Assembly: GCA_030247725.1 (NCBI GenBank)
Contig: JAOTRT010000003.1
Coordinates: 62,001-126,000, forward strand
DNA from: Candidatus Nitricoxidireducens bremensis
GTDB taxonomy: Bacteria > Pseudomonadota > Gammaproteobacteria > Burkholderiales > Rhodocyclaceae
Direction: 5' to 3'
Length of the DNA stretch: 64,000 nt
Numbering within the stretch: position 1 is the stretch's first letter; each line of letters starts with the position of its first letter. Both the position numbers and the translations under genes were made by a program. A model generated the notes under the pieces. The model saw only the letters and a list, made by a program, of their open reading frames with translations, was not told the origin of the DNA and ran no database searches. This document shows, in pieces, positions 37,032 to 47,359 of the stretch.

Positions 37032-37877
37032 ATGACCGACCGCTACGCCGTCCTGGGCAATCCCATTGCCCACAGCAAGTCGCCGCGCATCCACGCCCTG
37101 TTCGCCCGCCAGACCGGCCAGGACATGAGCTACGAGGCTCTTCTCGCCCCCGTCGATGGCTTCGCTGCGGCGGTGCGGGCCTTCGCCGCCGCCGGCGGTC
37201 GCGGCGCCAACGTCACCGTGCCCTTCAAGGAAGAGGCCTTCCGCCTCGCCGACCGGCTGACGGACCGGGCCCGGGCGGCAGGCGCCGTGAACACCCTGAG
37301 CTTCGACGACCACGGCGCCGTCGCCGGCGACAACACGGACGGCGCCGGCCTGGTGCGCGACCTGAAGTCCAACCTGGGCTGCGACATCGCCGGCAAGCGC
37401 GTGCTGCTGATCGGCGCCGGCGGCGCCGCCCGCGGCGTACTGCTGCCGCTGCTGGACGAGAAGCCGGCCGAGCTCTTCGTCGCCAACCGCACGGCCGAAA
37501 AGGCGGCCCGCCTGGCCATGGAGTTTGCCGGCCTGGCCGCCGGCACCCCGGCGCCGCGGCCCGAGGGCGGCGGCTTCGATGAGCTGGCCGGCCGCTCCTT
37601 CGATCTCGTCATCAACGCCACTTCCGCCGGCCTGGCGGACGCCGCCCTGCCGCTGCCGGCGGGCACCTTCGCCGCCCGCAGCCTCGCCTACGAGATGCTC
37701 TACGGCCGCGAGACCCCCTTCATGGCCCAGGCCCACCGGGCCGGCGCCGGCCGCATCGCCGACGGCCTCGGCATGCTGGTGGAACAGGCGGCCGAGGCCT
37801 TCTTCGTCTGGCGCGGCGTGCGCCCGGCGACGGGGCCGGTGCTGCTGGCCCTGCGCGAGGAGTCCCGGAGCCGATGA
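37032..37877 (+). CDS. aroE: Shikimate dehydrogenase
   Basis: 281 residues. Substrate-binding N-terminus YAVLGNPIAHSKSPRIHALFA, catalytic Lys/Asp region NVTVPFKEEAF and NTDGAGLVRDL, and NADP-binding GAGGAARGVLLPL. Reduces 3-dehydroshikimate to shikimate in aromatic amino acid synthesis. Stop overlaps mtgA start (ATGA). Confidence 0.96.
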   Translation: MTDRYAVLGNPIAHSKSPRIHALFARQTGQDMSYEALLAPVDGFAAAVRAFAAAGGRGANVTVPFKEEAFRLADRLTDRARAAGAVNTLSFDDHGAVAGDNTDGAGLVRDLKSNLGCDIAGKRVLLIGAGGAARGVLLPLLDEKPAELFVANRTAEKAARLAMEFAGLAAGTPAPRPEGGGFDELAGRSFDLVINATSAGLADAALPLPAGTFAARSLAYEMLYGRETPFMAQAHRAGAGRIADGLGMLVEQAAEAFFVWRGVRPATGPVLLALREESRSR

Positions 37878-38566
37878 GGGGCGCCCGCTGGGTGCGCCGC
37901 GCCGCCCTGGTCGTCGGCCTGCTGGCGCTGGCCTGGCAGGGCTGGTACCTGGGCTGGGTGGTCTGGTGGAGGTACGCCAATCCCGGCACCACCGCCTTCA
38001 TGGCCCAGCGTCTCGACGAGCTGCGGGAGAAGAATCCCCAGGCCCAGCTCAAGCGCCAGTGGATGCCCTACGAGCGCATCTCGACCCACCTCAAGCGCGC
38101 CGCCGTCGCCGCCGAGGACGACAAGTTCGTCGGCCACGAGGGCTTCGACTGGGAAGGCATGCAGAAGGCCCTGGAAAAGAACCAGAAGAAGGGCAAGGTG
38201 GTGGCCGGCGGTTCCACCATCTCCCAGCAGCTCGCCAAGAACCTCTTCCTCTCAGCTTCGAAAACCCCCTGGCGCAAGGCCCAGGAGGCCGTCATCACGG
38301 TCTGGCTCGAACTGCTGTGGGACAAGCGGCGCATCCTGGAGGTCTATCTCAACGTCGTCGAGTGGGGCGAAGGCGTCTTCGGCGCCGAGGCGGCGGCCCA
38401 GCGCTACTACCGCATCCCGGCGGCGGCCCTGTCGGCCGAGCAGGCGGCCCGGCTGGCCGTCATGCTGCCGGCACCGCGGCGCTTCGAGCGCAACCCCTAC
38501 TCACCCTATCTGAACGGCCGCGTCGAGGCCGTGCTCGCGCGCATGCCCCACGCGGAGCTGCCGTAG
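37874..38566 (+). CDS. mtgA: Monofunctional peptidoglycan glycosyltransferase
   Basis: 230 residues with one N-terminal membrane anchor (AALVVGLLALAWQGWYLGW) and the GT51 motifs AAVAAEDDKFVGHEGFDW, KVVAGGSTISQQLAKNLFLS and RRILEVYLNVVEWGEGVFG. It polymerises lipid II into glycan strands and has no transpeptidase domain. Overlaps aroE by four bases, an arrangement frequent in Betaproteobacteria. Confidence 0.95.
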   Translation: MRGARWVRRAALVVGLLALAWQGWYLGWVVWWRYANPGTTAFMAQRLDELREKNPQAQLKRQWMPYERISTHLKRAAVAAEDDKFVGHEGFDWEGMQKALEKNQKKGKVVAGGSTISQQLAKNLFLSASKTPWRKAQEAVITVWLELLWDKRRILEVYLNVVEWGEGVFGAEAAAQRYYRIPAAALSAEQAARLAVMLPAPRRFERNPYSPYLNGRVEAVLARMPHAELP

Positions 38567-38602
38567 CCGCGTAGAATGCGGCCTTCCCCGGAAGGCCGCG
38601 CC

Positions 38603-40063
38603 ATGACCGAAAATCAGGAAGCCCGCGAGGAGCTTCGCCACCAGGACCAGGACGAACTGGAACAGCACCTCAAGGAGGTGCTGCACCTGTTGTCTCGCCA
38701 TCGCCTGGTGGAGGACCTGGTGCACCGGCAGGACATGCCGCGCCACGACCTGGTCGAAAACCTGGTGCACAAGCAGCACATCAACGAGCTGGAGCACAAG
38801 CTCGATACGCTGCACCCGGCCGACATCGCCTACATCCTGGAGGCCCTGCCCCTCGAAGACCGCCTGCTGGTCTGGGGTCTCGTCAATGCGGAGAACGAGG
38901 GCGAGGTCCTGCTCGAACTCTCGGACGCGGTGCGGGAATCCCTCATCGAGACCATGGCGCCGGCCGACCTGGTGGCCGCCGCCGAACAGCTGGACGCCGA
39001 CGAACTGGCCGACCTGGCGCCGGACCTGCCTTCCGAGGTCATCGACGACGTCTTCCGCTCCCTCGACAGCGAGGAGCGCGAGAAGCTGCGCGCCGCCATG
39101 TCCTACAAGGAGGGCTCGGTCGGCGCGCTGATGGACTTCGACCTGGTCTCGGTGCGCGAGGACGTGACCCTGGAAGTGGTGCTGCGCTACCTGCGTCTGT
39201 TTGACGACCTGCCGAACCACACCGACCAGCTCTTCGTGGTGGACCGCAACGAGCACCTGCGCGGCGTGCTGCCCCTCGACGTGCTGCTGGTGAACGACCC
39301 GGACACCGAGGTGGCGGCGCTGATGCAGACCGACACCCTGACCCTGCAACCCGCCGACGAGGCCGACGACGCGGCCCAGGCCTTCGAGCGCTACGACCTG
39401 GTGTCGGCGCCGGTGCTGGACAAGACCGGCAAGCTGGTGGGCCGTCTCACCGTCAATGCGGTGATGGACTACCTCCGCGAGAAGAACGAAGCCGAGCAGC
39501 TGGCCCAGGCCGGCCTGATGGAGGAGGAGGACATTTTCGCCTCCGTCTGGGACTCGGTGAAGAACCGCTGGCAGTGGCTGGCGGTGAACATGGTCACGGC
39601 CTTCATCGCCTCCCGCGTCATCGGCGCCTTCGAGGGCTCCATCGAGAAGCTGGTGGCCCTGGCGGCCCTGATGCCCATCGTCGCCGGCATCGGCGGCAAC
39701 TCGGGCAACCAGACCATCACCATGATCGTGCGCGCCATCGCCCTCGGCCAGGTGGGCGAGGATTCGGCGCGCCGCCTCTACCGCAAGGAAGCCGGCGTGG
39801 CGCTCATCAACGGCCTGCTGTGGGGCGGCCTGCTGGGCGTACTGGCCTGGTGGCTCTACCAGGACATCCGGCTCGGACTGGTGATGACCGGCGCCATGAC
39901 CCTGAACCTGCTGGTGGCGGCCTTCGTCGGCGTCGCCGTGCCCATGACCATGCAGAAGCTGGGCCGCGACCCGGCCATCGGCTCCTCGGTCATGATCACC
40001 GCCGTGACGGACTCCGGCGGCTTCTTCATCTTCCTCGGCCTGGCGACCTTTTTCCTGCTCTGA
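38603..40063 (+). CDS. mgtE: Magnesium transporter MgtE
   Basis: 486 residues. N-terminal helical MgtE domain (LHPADIAYILEALPLEDRLLVW), two CBS domains (about 150-270) and five C-terminal membrane helices with the pore motif PIVAGIGGNSGNQTITMIVRAIALGQ. It imports Mg2+ and the cytosolic domains close the channel when Mg2+ is high. Stop codon abuts the stop of the convergent SMR gene with no bases between. Confidence 0.94.
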   Translation: MTENQEAREELRHQDQDELEQHLKEVLHLLSRHRLVEDLVHRQDMPRHDLVENLVHKQHINELEHKLDTLHPADIAYILEALPLEDRLLVWGLVNAENEGEVLLELSDAVRESLIETMAPADLVAAAEQLDADELADLAPDLPSEVIDDVFRSLDSEEREKLRAAMSYKEGSVGALMDFDLVSVREDVTLEVVLRYLRLFDDLPNHTDQLFVVDRNEHLRGVLPLDVLLVNDPDTEVAALMQTDTLTLQPADEADDAAQAFERYDLVSAPVLDKTGKLVGRLTVNAVMDYLREKNEAEQLAQAGLMEEEDIFASVWDSVKNRWQWLAVNMVTAFIASRVIGAFEGSIEKLVALAALMPIVAGIGGNSGNQTITMIVRAIALGQVGEDSARRLYRKEAGVALINGLLWGGLLGVLAWWLYQDIRLGLVMTGAMTLNLLVAAFVGVAVPMTMQKLGRDPAIGSSVMITAVTDSGGFFIFLGLATFFLL

Positions 40064-40408
40064 TCACTCGCCGGGCGTGACGAGCTTGAGCCCGAGGATG
40101 CCGGCGACGATGAGGCCGATGCAGACCAGCCGCGCCACTTCCCGCGATTCGCCGAACAGCAGCATGCCGAGCAGCGCCGTGCCGACGGCGCCGATGCCGG
40201 TCCACACGGCGTAGGCCGTGCCCACTGGCAGCGCTTTCAGCGCCCAGCCCAGCAGCACCACCGAGAGCACCATGAGGCCGACGGTGAACGCCGTCGGCAC
40301 CAGGCGCGTGTAACCCTCGGTGTATTTGAGGCCGATGGCCCAGCCGATCTCGCAGAGGCCGGCGACGAGCAGCACGCCCCAGGCGGCGCCGGCGGAGAGC
40401 GGCGGCAT
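40064..40408 (-). CDS. gdx: Small multidrug resistance exporter, Gdx/SugE type
   Basis: 114 residues, four membrane helices. The Gdx/SugE signature includes [20 protein letters not shown] with the essential Glu in helix 1, and [23 protein letters not shown]. Gdx proteins export guanidinium. No guanidine riboswitch is visible; the gene starts 13 bases after hemL on the same strand and so probably shares its message. Confidence 0.88.
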   Translation of the reverse strand: MPPLSAGAAWGVLLVAGLCEIGWAIGLKYTEGYTRLVPTAFTVGLMVLSVVLLGWALKALPVGTAYAVWTGIGAVGTALLGMLLFGESREVARLVCIGLIVAGILGLKLVTPGE

Positions 40409-40421
40409 GGGACGCGGCTCC

Positions 40422-41702
40422 CTAGACGCCCGCCGCGAAAATCGCGTCGGCCGCCGCCACGGTGGCGGCGATGTCGGCGTCCGTGTGGGCCGCCGAGACG
40501 AAGCCCGCTTCGAAGGCCGAGGGCGCCAGATAGACGCCCTTCTCCAGCATGGCGTGGAAGAAGCGGTTGAAGGCGTCCTTGTCGGCCTTCATGATCTCGG
40601 CGTAGGAGGTCGGCGGCGTGGCGGCGAAATAAACGCCGAACATGCCGCCCACCGACTGGGCGGAGAAGCTCACGCCGCGGGCCTTGGCGGCGGCGGCAAG
40701 GCCGTCCACCAGGGATTTCGTCTTCTTCGTCAGGGCCTCGTAGAAACCGGGGGCCTGGATCTTCTTGAGCGTCGCGAGGCCGGCGGCTACGGACAGCGGA
40801 TTACCCGAGAGGGTGCCGGCCTGGTAGACGGGGCCCAGGGGCGCGATCTTCTCCATGATGTCGCGGCGTCCGCCGAAGGCGCCCAGGGGCATGCCGCCGC
40901 CCACCACCTTGCCGAAGGTGGAGAGGTCGGGCTTGATGCCGTAGAGACCCTGGGCGGAACCGGGGCCGACGCGGAAGCCCGTCATCACCTCGTCGAAGAT
41001 CAGCACGGCGCCGAACTTGGTGCACAGCTCGCGCATGGCCTGGAGGAACTCGGGCTTGGGCGCGATCAGGTTCATGTTGCCGGCCACCGGCTCGACGATG
41101 ACGCAGGCGATGCGCTCGCCGTGCTTGGCGAAGGCGTCGGCGAGCTGGTTGGCGTCGTTGTAGTCGAGCACCAAAGTATGCTGGGCCAGGTCCGCCGGCA
41201 CGCCGCCCGAGGACGGGTTGCCGAAGGTGAGCATGCCGGAGCCGGCCTTCACCAGCAGGCTGTCGGCGTGGCCGTGGTAGCAGCCCTCGAACTTCACCAG
41301 CATGTCACGGCCCGTGTAGCCGCGGGCGAGGCGGATGGCGCTCATGGTGGCCTCGGTGCCCGAGGACACCAGGCGCACCATGTCCATGCTGGGCACCAGC
41401 TTGACCAGCAGTTCGGCCAGGTCGATCTCGGCTTCCGTCGGCGCGCCGAAGGAGAGACCGTTGGCGGCGGTGCGCTGGACGGCCTCCACCACTTCCGGAT
41501 CGGCGTGACCGAGGATCAGGGGACCCCAGGAGCCCACGTAGTCGATGTAGCGCTTGCCGTCGGCGTCCCAGGCGTGGGCGCCCTGGCCGCGGGCGAAAAA
41601 GCGCGGCGTGCCGCCGACGGAGCGGAAGGCGCGCACGGGCGAGTTCACGCCGCCGGGAATGGTCTTCTGGGCGCGCTGGAAGAGTTCTTCGTTTTTCGTC
41701 AT
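40422..41702 (-). CDS. hemL: Glutamate-1-semialdehyde 2,1-aminomutase
   Basis: 426 residues, the normal length. PLP aminotransferase fold with [17 protein letters not shown] and the PLP lysine in [38 protein letters not shown] at the N-terminus. Forms 5-aminolevulinate in the C5 heme pathway, also the precursor of the corrin ring. ATGA overlap with thiE upstream. Confidence 0.96.
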   Translation of the reverse strand: MTKNEELFQRAQKTIPGGVNSPVRAFRSVGGTPRFFARGQGAHAWDADGKRYIDYVGSWGPLILGHADPEVVEAVQRTAANGLSFGAPTEAEIDLAELLVKLVPSMDMVRLVSSGTEATMSAIRLARGYTGRDMLVKFEGCYHGHADSLLVKAGSGMLTFGNPSSGGVPADLAQHTLVLDYNDANQLADAFAKHGERIACVIVEPVAGNMNLIAPKPEFLQAMRELCTKFGAVLIFDEVMTGFRVGPGSAQGLYGIKPDLSTFGKVVGGGMPLGAFGGRRDIMEKIAPLGPVYQAGTLSGNPLSVAAGLATLKKIQAPGFYEALTKKTKSLVDGLAAAAKARGVSFSAQSVGGMFGVYFAATPPTSYAEIMKADKDAFNRFFHAMLEKGVYLAPSAFEAGFVSAAHTDADIAATVAAADAIFAAGV

Positions 41703-42334
41703 GACGGTTCCTTGAATAGCTTCTGGTAAGCGGCAGCCCGCTCCTGGATGTTCATGGTGTTGAAGAGGTCGGTGATGACGGCCACCATGTCGGCGCCGGC
41801 GTCGATGACCTGCTTCACGTTGTTGAGGGTGATGCCGCCGATGGCCGCCACGGGAATGTCGAGGCGGCGCTTCACTTCGCCGAGCAGTTCGAGGGAGGCG
41901 CGGGTGGCCTCGGGCTTGGTGACCGAGGCGAAGACGCTGCCGATGCCCAGGTAGTCGGCGCCTTCGGCGGCGGCCTGCTCGGCCCGCTCCAGGCTGCCGT
42001 AGCAGGAGACGCCGAGGAAACGCTTGGGACCGAGGGCCTGGCGCGCCATGCGGATGTCGCCGTCCTCCTGGCCCAGATGCACGCCGTCGGCGCCGATTTC
42101 CACCGCCAGCCAGACGTCGTCGTTGACAATGAGCTTGGCGTCGGCGGCACGGCAGATGCGCAGCATCTCGGCGGCCTGGGCGCGCTTCAGGGGGGCGGGA
42201 GCGAACTTGTTGCGGTACTGGACGAGCTTGACGCCGCCGGCCAGCGCGCTGCCCACCAGGGCCGAGAGGCGCGGCAGCAGGTTGTCGTCGGGCGTGATGG
42301 CGTAGAGGCCGCGCAGGGCGGAGCGCTCAGGCAT
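41699..42334 (-). CDS. thiE: Thiamin-phosphate synthase
   Basis: 211 residues. TIM-barrel ThiE motifs [60 protein letters not shown] and [13 protein letters not shown]. Joins hydroxymethylpyrimidine diphosphate with the thiazole phosphate. Its start lies eight bases inside the end of thiD. The open frame upstream is a shadow of thiD. Confidence 0.95.
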   Translation of the reverse strand: MPERSALRGLYAITPDDNLLPRLSALVGSALAGGVKLVQYRNKFAPAPLKRAQAAEMLRICRAADAKLIVNDDVWLAVEIGADGVHLGQEDGDIRMARQALGPKRFLGVSCYGSLERAEQAAAEGADYLGIGSVFASVTKPEATRASLELLGEVKRRLDIPVAAIGGITLNNVKQVIDAGADMVAVITDLFNTMNIQERAAAYQKLFKEPS

Positions 42335-43166
42335 TCTGAGCCTCCTCGCCGCGGGCCCAGAAGAAGCGGTCGGGAATGAACTGGCCCATGCCGGGCCGGA
42401 AGCCGGCCGAGAGGGCCTGCCAGGTGTATTCCTGGGCGTCATGCACGGCATCGGCGATGTCGAGGCCGTTGGCCAGATTGGCGGCGATGGCCGAGGCCAG
42501 GGTGCAGCCGGAGCCGTGATAGCTGCCGGGCAGCCGGTCCCAGCGGTCGCTGCGGATGACGCCATCGGCGCCGTACAGGATGTTCACCACCTGGGGCGTG
42601 TGCTCGTGGGTGCCGGTGACCAGCACGTACTCGCAACCCGTGTCGAGCAGGCGCTGGGCGCATTCCGCCAGGTCCGGGTTGTCGTCCTCGATGTCGTCGT
42701 CCTGGGCCAGGCGGCGGGCCTCCAGGCTGTTGGGCGTCAACAGCGTGGTCTGGGGCAGCAGCAGCTCGATCATGGCGTCCACCGTGTCCTCGCCGGCGAA
42801 CTGGTCGCCGCGGCCCGAGGCCAGCACCGGGTCGAGCACGAGGGGGATGTCCGGATAGTCGGCGACGATCTCGGCGATCACCGACACCACTTCGGCGCTG
42901 CCCAGCATGCCGATCTTGAAGGCGGCCACCGGCATGTCCTCCAGCAGGGTGCGGGCCTGGTCGGCCACCCAGTCGGCGTCGATGGTCAGGATGCTCTCGA
43001 CGCCGGCGGTGTCCTGCACCGTGAGGGCGGTGATGACGGAGAGGGGATGGCAGCCCATGCTGGCGAGGGTCAGCAGGTCGGCCTGGATGCCGGCGCCGCC
43101 GGTGGGGTCGGAGGCGGCAAAAGTCAGGACGATGGGCGGCAGCAGGGCGGAATCGGCGGAGGGCAT
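42327..43166 (-). CDS. thiD: Hydroxymethylpyrimidine/phosphomethylpyrimidine kinase
   Basis: 279 residues. Ribokinase-like fold with VLTFAASDPTGGAGIQADLLTL, VLDPVLASGRGD, LLTPNSLEARRL, and SYHGSGCTLASAIAANLANG (GSGC anion hole with catalytic Cys/Asp region). Phosphorylates HMP and HMP-P for ThiE. First gene of thiD-thiE-hemL-gdx. ATG at 43166 chosen because the earlier frame lacks family similarity. Confidence 0.93.
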   Translation of the reverse strand: MPSADSALLPPIVLTFAASDPTGGAGIQADLLTLASMGCHPLSVITALTVQDTAGVESILTIDADWVADQARTLLEDMPVAAFKIGMLGSAEVVSVIAEIVADYPDIPLVLDPVLASGRGDQFAGEDTVDAMIELLLPQTTLLTPNSLEARRLAQDDDIEDDNPDLAECAQRLLDTGCEYVLVTGTHEHTPQVVNILYGADGVIRSDRWDRLPGSYHGSGCTLASAIAANLANGLDIADAVHDAQEYTWQALSAGFRPGMGQFIPDRFFWARGEEAQNA

Positions 43167-43233
43167 GGACGACGCGCCTGCACGGGCGCTACGGTAAGAT
43201 GGTTTTGATTTTAACCGAAACCCCCGAGGCCCC

Positions 43234-43416
43234 ATGAGCGATGCCGGTGAATGGAGAACCTGGATCTGCCTGGTCTGCGGCTTTGTCTACGACGAGGCGG
43301 CGGGCTTGCCGGAGGAGGGCATTGCACCCGGCACGCGCTGGGAGGATGTCCCGCCCAACTGGACCTGCCCCGAGTGCGGCGCGCGCAAGGACGACTTCGA
43401 GATGGCGCCGCTCTGA
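43234..43416 (+). CDS. Rubredoxin
   Basis: 60 residues with both iron-binding loops, WICLVCGFVYDEAAG and NWTCPECGARKDDFEM, and the aromatic residues that pack the site. A one-iron electron carrier in the cytosol. Stands alone, divergent from thiD (about 67 bases between starts) and convergent with the photolyase gene. Confidence 0.95.
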   Translation: MSDAGEWRTWICLVCGFVYDEAAGLPEEGIAPGTRWEDVPPNWTCPECGARKDDFEMAPL

Positions 43417-43421
43417 GGGCA

Positions 43422-44864
43422 TCAGTCCGTGCGTCTGACCTTGCCGTAACGTTCCAAAGTCCGTTGCCGCGCGACGGCATGATCCACCACAGGGGCCGGA
43501 TAGTTGCGGCCGATGACCACGCCGCAGGCCGCCTGGGTGGCGGCGTCCATGCGCCAGGGGGCGTGGAGGTACTTCATCGGGACGGCCTCCAGCTCCGGCA
43601 CGTAGCGACGGATGAAGCGGCCGTCGGCATCGAACTTCTCCGACTGGGTGACGGGATTGAAGATGCGGAACCAGGGCTGGGCGTCGCAGCCCGTGGAGGC
43701 GGCCCACTGCCAGCCGCCGTTGTTGGCGGCGAGGTCGAAGTCGATGAGCTGTTCGGCGAAGTGGCGCTCGCCGAGGCGCCAGTCCAGTCCCAGGTCCTTG
43801 GTCAGGAAGGAGGCGGCCACCATGCGCAGCCGGTTGTGCATGTAGCCGGTGGCGGCGAGCTGGCGCAGGGCGGCGTCCACCAGCGGGTAGCCGCTGCGGC
43901 CTGCGCGCCAGGCCTCGAACAGGTCGGGAGCGTCGTCCCAGACGAGAGCGTCGAATTCGGGCTTGTAGCACCGGGCGACGACATGGGGGTGGTGCCAGAG
44001 GAGCATCTGGTAGAACTCGCGCCAGATCAGTTCGCCGAGCCAGGTTGCGGCGCCACGGCCGCCGGGACCGAGGGTACGGCTGTGGGCGGCGGCGACCAGT
44101 TCGCGGATCGAAACGGTGCCGAAGCGCAGGTGAGCCGACAGGTAGGAGGGCCCCTTCTTCGCCGGGAAATCGCGCCGGTCGGCGTAGTCGTCGATGCGTT
44201 CGAGGAAGTCGTCGAACAGGCGCCGGGCGCCGGACATGCCGGTAGGCAGGGCAAGGGCGGCCAGATTAGTGGGGGCGAAATCCAGGGATTCCAGCGGCGG
44301 CAGCGGCGGCCCGGGGGGTGGCGGCATCAGCCTTCCCGGCAGGCCGTCCGTATCGTGGGGCGCCAGGTCGGCGGGCGTCAGACGCTTGAGCCAGGCGTTG
44401 CGGTAGGGTGTGAACACGCCGTAGGGTTTGCCGCCGCCGGTGAGGACCTCGTCCCGCTCGAAGATCACCTGGTCCTTGAAATCGCGCCAGTCGCGGCCAT
44501 CGGCGGCCAGCCGCCGGGCCACCTCGGCGTCCCGCTCCCGGGCCACCGGTTCGTAGTCCCGGTTGGCGTAGACGGCGGCGACGCCGAGCTCGGCGGCCAG
44601 CCGCGGAATCTCCTCCCGGGCGAAACCGTGGCGCACGATGAGGCCGCCGCCGCGGGTCCGCAGCACGGCGTCGAGTTCCTCCACGGCGCGCAGGATGAAC
44701 TCCACGCGCCGGTCGGCTGTCAGGCCGGCGGCCAGCAGGGGATCGAGGATTTCCCGGTCGAAGACGAAGACGCACCAGACGCGGTCGTGATGGCCGAGGG
44801 CGTGGGCAAGGGCGGCGTGGTCGTCGGCGCGCAGGTCGCGGCGGAACCAGACGAGGGCGGACAT
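43422..44864 (-). CDS. phrB: Deoxyribodipyrimidine photolyase
   Basis: 480 residues. N-terminal antenna domain [18 protein letters not shown]-terminal FAD domain with [52 protein letters not shown] and [30 protein letters not shown] (landmarks), including the tryptophans for photoreduction. Repairs cyclobutane pyrimidine dimers using light. Suggests life in lit, aerated water. Confidence 0.95.
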   Translation of the reverse strand: MSALVWFRRDLRADDHAALAHALGHHDRVWCVFVFDREILDPLLAAGLTADRRVEFILRAVEELDAVLRTRGGGLIVRHGFAREEIPRLAAELGVAAVYANRDYEPVARERDAEVARRLAADGRDWRDFKDQVIFERDEVLTGGGKPYGVFTPYRNAWLKRLTPADLAPHDTDGLPGRLMPPPPGPPLPPLESLDFAPTNLAALALPTGMSGARRLFDDFLERIDDYADRRDFPAKKGPSYLSAHLRFGTVSIRELVAAAHSRTLGPGGRGAATWLGELIWREFYQMLLWHHPHVVARCYKPEFDALVWDDAPDLFEAWRAGRSGYPLVDAALRQLAATGYMHNRLRMVAASFLTKDLGLDWRLGERHFAEQLIDFDLAANNGGWQWAASTGCDAQPWFRIFNPVTQSEKFDADGRFIRRYVPELEAVPMKYLHAPWRMDAATQAACGVVIGRNYPAPVVDHAVARQRTLERYGKVRRTD

Positions 44865-44917
44865 GGCGGGCGGCTGCTCCTAAGGGTCTGCCGAGAGATT
44901 ACAATGCCGACACAACC

Positions 44918-45490
44918 ATGGATACCGTCAGCCTAACCAATCATTTCCTGATCGCCATGCCCGCCATGGCCGATCCGAATTTCTCCCGCACCCTGACCTA
45001 CGTCTGCGAGCACAACGCCGAGGGGGCCCTGGGCATCATCGTGAACCGGCCCATCGACATGAACGTCGCCGGCCTGTTCGAGCGGGTGAGCATCCCCCTC
45101 GAAAGCGAAGTGGCGAACAGCGAACTCGCCGGTCAACCCGTGTATTACGGCGGCCCGGTGCAGACCGACCGGGGCTTCGTGCTGCATCGGCCCAAGGGCC
45201 AGTGGCATTCGACCCTGAACGTGACCGAGGAGATCGGCCTCACCAGTTCCCGCGACATCCTGCAGGCCATGAGCGAGAGCGGCGAGCCCGGCGAGGTGGT
45301 CATCACCCTCGGCTACGCGGGCTGGTCCGCCGGCCAGCTGGAGTGGGAGCTGTCCCAGAACGCGTGGCTGACGGTGGCCGCCGATCCGCGCATCCTTTTC
45401 GATCTGCCGCCGGAAGAGCGCCTGCCGGCGGCCATGCAGCTACTCGGGGTCGATTTCGCCAATCTCTCCGAAGTCGCCGGGCATGCCTGA
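44918..45490 (+). CDS. yqgE: YqgE/AlgH-family protein
   Basis: 190 residues, family-typical: [69 protein letters not shown] [17 protein letters not shown]. Biochemical role unknown. Begins the yqgE-ruvX-pyrR-pyrB-pyrC' operon and overlaps ruvX by eight bases. Confidence 0.93.
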   Translation: MDTVSLTNHFLIAMPAMADPNFSRTLTYVCEHNAEGALGIIVNRPIDMNVAGLFERVSIPLESEVANSELAGQPVYYGGPVQTDRGFVLHRPKGQWHSTLNVTEEIGLTSSRDILQAMSESGEPGEVVITLGYAGWSAGQLEWELSQNAWLTVAADPRILFDLPPEERLPAAMQLLGVDFANLSEVAGHA

Positions 45491-45926
45491 TGGGACCATC
45501 CTGGCCTTCGACTTCGGCACCCGGCGCATCGGCGTCGCCGTCGGCGAGATGATGCTGCGGACGGCCCGTCCCCTCACCACCATCAGCGGCGAAGCCAATG
45601 CCGCCCGCTTCGAAGCCATCGGCCGGCTGATCGCCGAATGGCAGCCCGCCCGTCTCGTCGTCGGCCTGCCCCTGGCCCTGGACGGCAGCGAGCACGAGAT
45701 GACGGCCCGCAGCCGGCGCTTCGCCAACCAGCTCCACGGCCGCTTCCGCCTGCCCGTCGAATTCGCCGACGAGCGCCTGTCGTCGGTCGCCGCCGAAGAG
45801 CGGCTGCACGCCCGCGGCGTCAGCACCGGCCGCAACAAGGCCGCCGTCGATGCCGAGGCCGCCGCCGTGATCCTGCAAACCTATTTCGACCGGAATTGCC
45901 AAGATGCCCCTGCCCCCCGCGCCTGA
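45483..45926 (+). CDS. ruvX: Putative pre-16S rRNA nuclease / Holliday junction resolvase-like (YqgF)
   Basis: 147 residues. RNase-H-like fold with [35 protein letters not shown] and [13 protein letters not shown], and the conserved acidic residues. Needed for 5' end maturation of 16S rRNA in E. coli (YqgF). Its last 23 bases overlap pyrR. Confidence 0.93.
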   Translation: MPDGTILAFDFGTRRIGVAVGEMMLRTARPLTTISGEANAARFEAIGRLIAEWQPARLVVGLPLALDGSEHEMTARSRRFANQLHGRFRLPVEFADERLSSVAAEERLHARGVSTGRNKAAVDAEAAAVILQTYFDRNCQDAPAPRA

Positions 45927-46398
45927 ACTCTGCCGCCGGCTCGCCGAGCTCATGCGGCCCCACATGACGCCGAAGACGGCCCTCGTCGGCATCCACACCG
46001 GCGGCGTCTGGGTCGCCGAGTGGCTGCACAAGGAACTCGGCATCGCCCTGCCCCTGGGCACCATGAACGTCTCCTTCTACCGGGACGACTACAGCCAGCG
46101 CGGGCTGCACGGCGGACGCAAGCCGTCCTCGATCCCCTTCGACGTGGCCGACGCCCACATCGTCATCGTGGACGACGTGCTCTACACGGGCCGCACCATC
46201 CGCGCGGCGCTGAACGAACTCTTCGACTATGGCCGGCCGGCGAAGGTGGAGCTGGCCGTCCTCGCCGACCGCGGCGGCCGGGAGCTGCCGGTGGCCGCCA
46301 CCTACTGTCCCCATGTCCTGAGCCTGCCCGCAGCGCAAAGCCTCAATCTGGAACGCGCCGAAGACGGCAGTCTCGCCTTCACCGTGGTGGAAAAATGA
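45904..46398 (+). CDS. pyrR: PyrR-family phosphoribosyltransferase/regulator
   Basis: 164 residues. PRPP-binding motif [18 protein letters not shown] (about residues 90-107) and [15 protein letters not shown]. PyrR acts as uracil phosphoribosyltransferase and, in Gram-positives, as an attenuator of pyr operons; in proteobacteria the RNA-binding role is less certain. I see no anti-antiterminator structure in this compact operon. ATGA overlap with pyrB. Confidence 0.92.
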   Translation: MPLPPAPELCRRLAELMRPHMTPKTALVGIHTGGVWVAEWLHKELGIALPLGTMNVSFYRDDYSQRGLHGGRKPSSIPFDVADAHIVIVDDVLYTGRTIRAALNELFDYGRPAKVELAVLADRGGRELPVAATYCPHVLSLPAAQSLNLERAEDGSLAFTVVEK

Positions 46399-47357
46399 CG
46401 CGAAATCCCCAACTCAACAGGAACGGCGAACTCCAGCACCTGCTGACCATCGATGGCCTGCCGCGGGAGATCATCGCCGCCATCCTCGATACCGCCGAGC
46501 CCTTCACCGAGGTGGCCGAGCGGGAGATGAAGAAGGTGCCCCTGCTGCGCGGCAAGAGCGTCTTCAACCTGTTCTTCGAGAATTCGACGCGCACGCGCAC
46601 CACCTTCGAGATCGCCGCCAAGCGGCTCTCGGCGGACGTCATCAACCTCAACATCAACACCTCCTCCACCGCCAAGGGCGAGACCCTGCTCGACACGGTG
46701 GACAACCTGGCCGCCATGCAGGCCGACATGTTCGTCGTGCGCCACGCCTCCAGCGGCGCCCCCTACCTGATCGCCCAGCACCTGGCCGCCACGGACCGCG
46801 ACCACATCCATGTGGTGAACGCCGGCGACGGGCGTCATGCCCACCCGACCCAGGGCCTGCTGGACATGTACACCATCCGGCACTTCAAGAAGGACTTCAC
46901 CAACCTGACCGTCGCCATCGTCGGCGACGTGCTGCATTCCCGCGTCGCCCGCAGCCAGATCCACGCCCTGACCACTCTCGGCGTACCTGAGGTGCGCGTC
47001 ATCGCGCCGAAGACCCTGCTGCCGACGGGTGTCGAGCGCATGGGTGTGCGCGTGTTCCACGACATGCGCGAGGGCCTGCGCGGCGTCGATGTGGTGATGA
47101 TGCTGCGGCTGCAGAACGAGCGCATGAACGGCGCCCTGCTGCCGAGCCCGCAGGAATACTTCAAGTACTACGGCCTGACGCCGGACAAGCTCGACCTCGC
47201 CAAGCCCGACGCCATCGTCATGCACCCGGGACCCATGAACCGCGGCGTCGAGATCGACTCGGCGGTAGCCGACGGCCGGCAGGCGGTGATCCTGCCCCAG
47301 GTCACCTTCGGCATCGCCGTGCGGATGGCGGTGATGTCCATGCTGGGGGGAATGTGA
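46395..47357 (+). CDS. pyrB: Aspartate carbamoyltransferase catalytic subunit
   Basis: 320 residues. Carbamoyl phosphate loop [19 protein letters not shown], then [30 protein letters not shown] and [12 protein letters not shown]. First committed step of pyrimidine synthesis. It is followed immediately by an inactive dihydroorotase-like gene, the arrangement of Pseudomonas-type ATCase, where PyrB and PyrC' make a dodecamer. No pyrI is present. The frame upstream of the ATG is a shadow of pyrR. Confidence 0.96.
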   Translation: MTRNPQLNRNGELQHLLTIDGLPREIIAAILDTAEPFTEVAEREMKKVPLLRGKSVFNLFFENSTRTRTTFEIAAKRLSADVINLNINTSSTAKGETLLDTVDNLAAMQADMFVVRHASSGAPYLIAQHLAATDRDHIHVVNAGDGRHAHPTQGLLDMYTIRHFKKDFTNLTVAIVGDVLHSRVARSQIHALTTLGVPEVRVIAPKTLLPTGVERMGVRVFHDMREGLRGVDVVMMLRLQNERMNGALLPSPQEYFKYYGLTPDKLDLAKPDAIVMHPGPMNRGVEIDSAVADGRQAVILPQVTFGIAVRMAVMSMLGGM

Positions 47358-47359
47358 AC

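Noticed and set aside
40064..40421. Guanidine riboswitch for the Gdx-type exporter
   Set aside because: Only 13 bases separate hemL and the exporter gene, and no conserved guanidine motif is visible.
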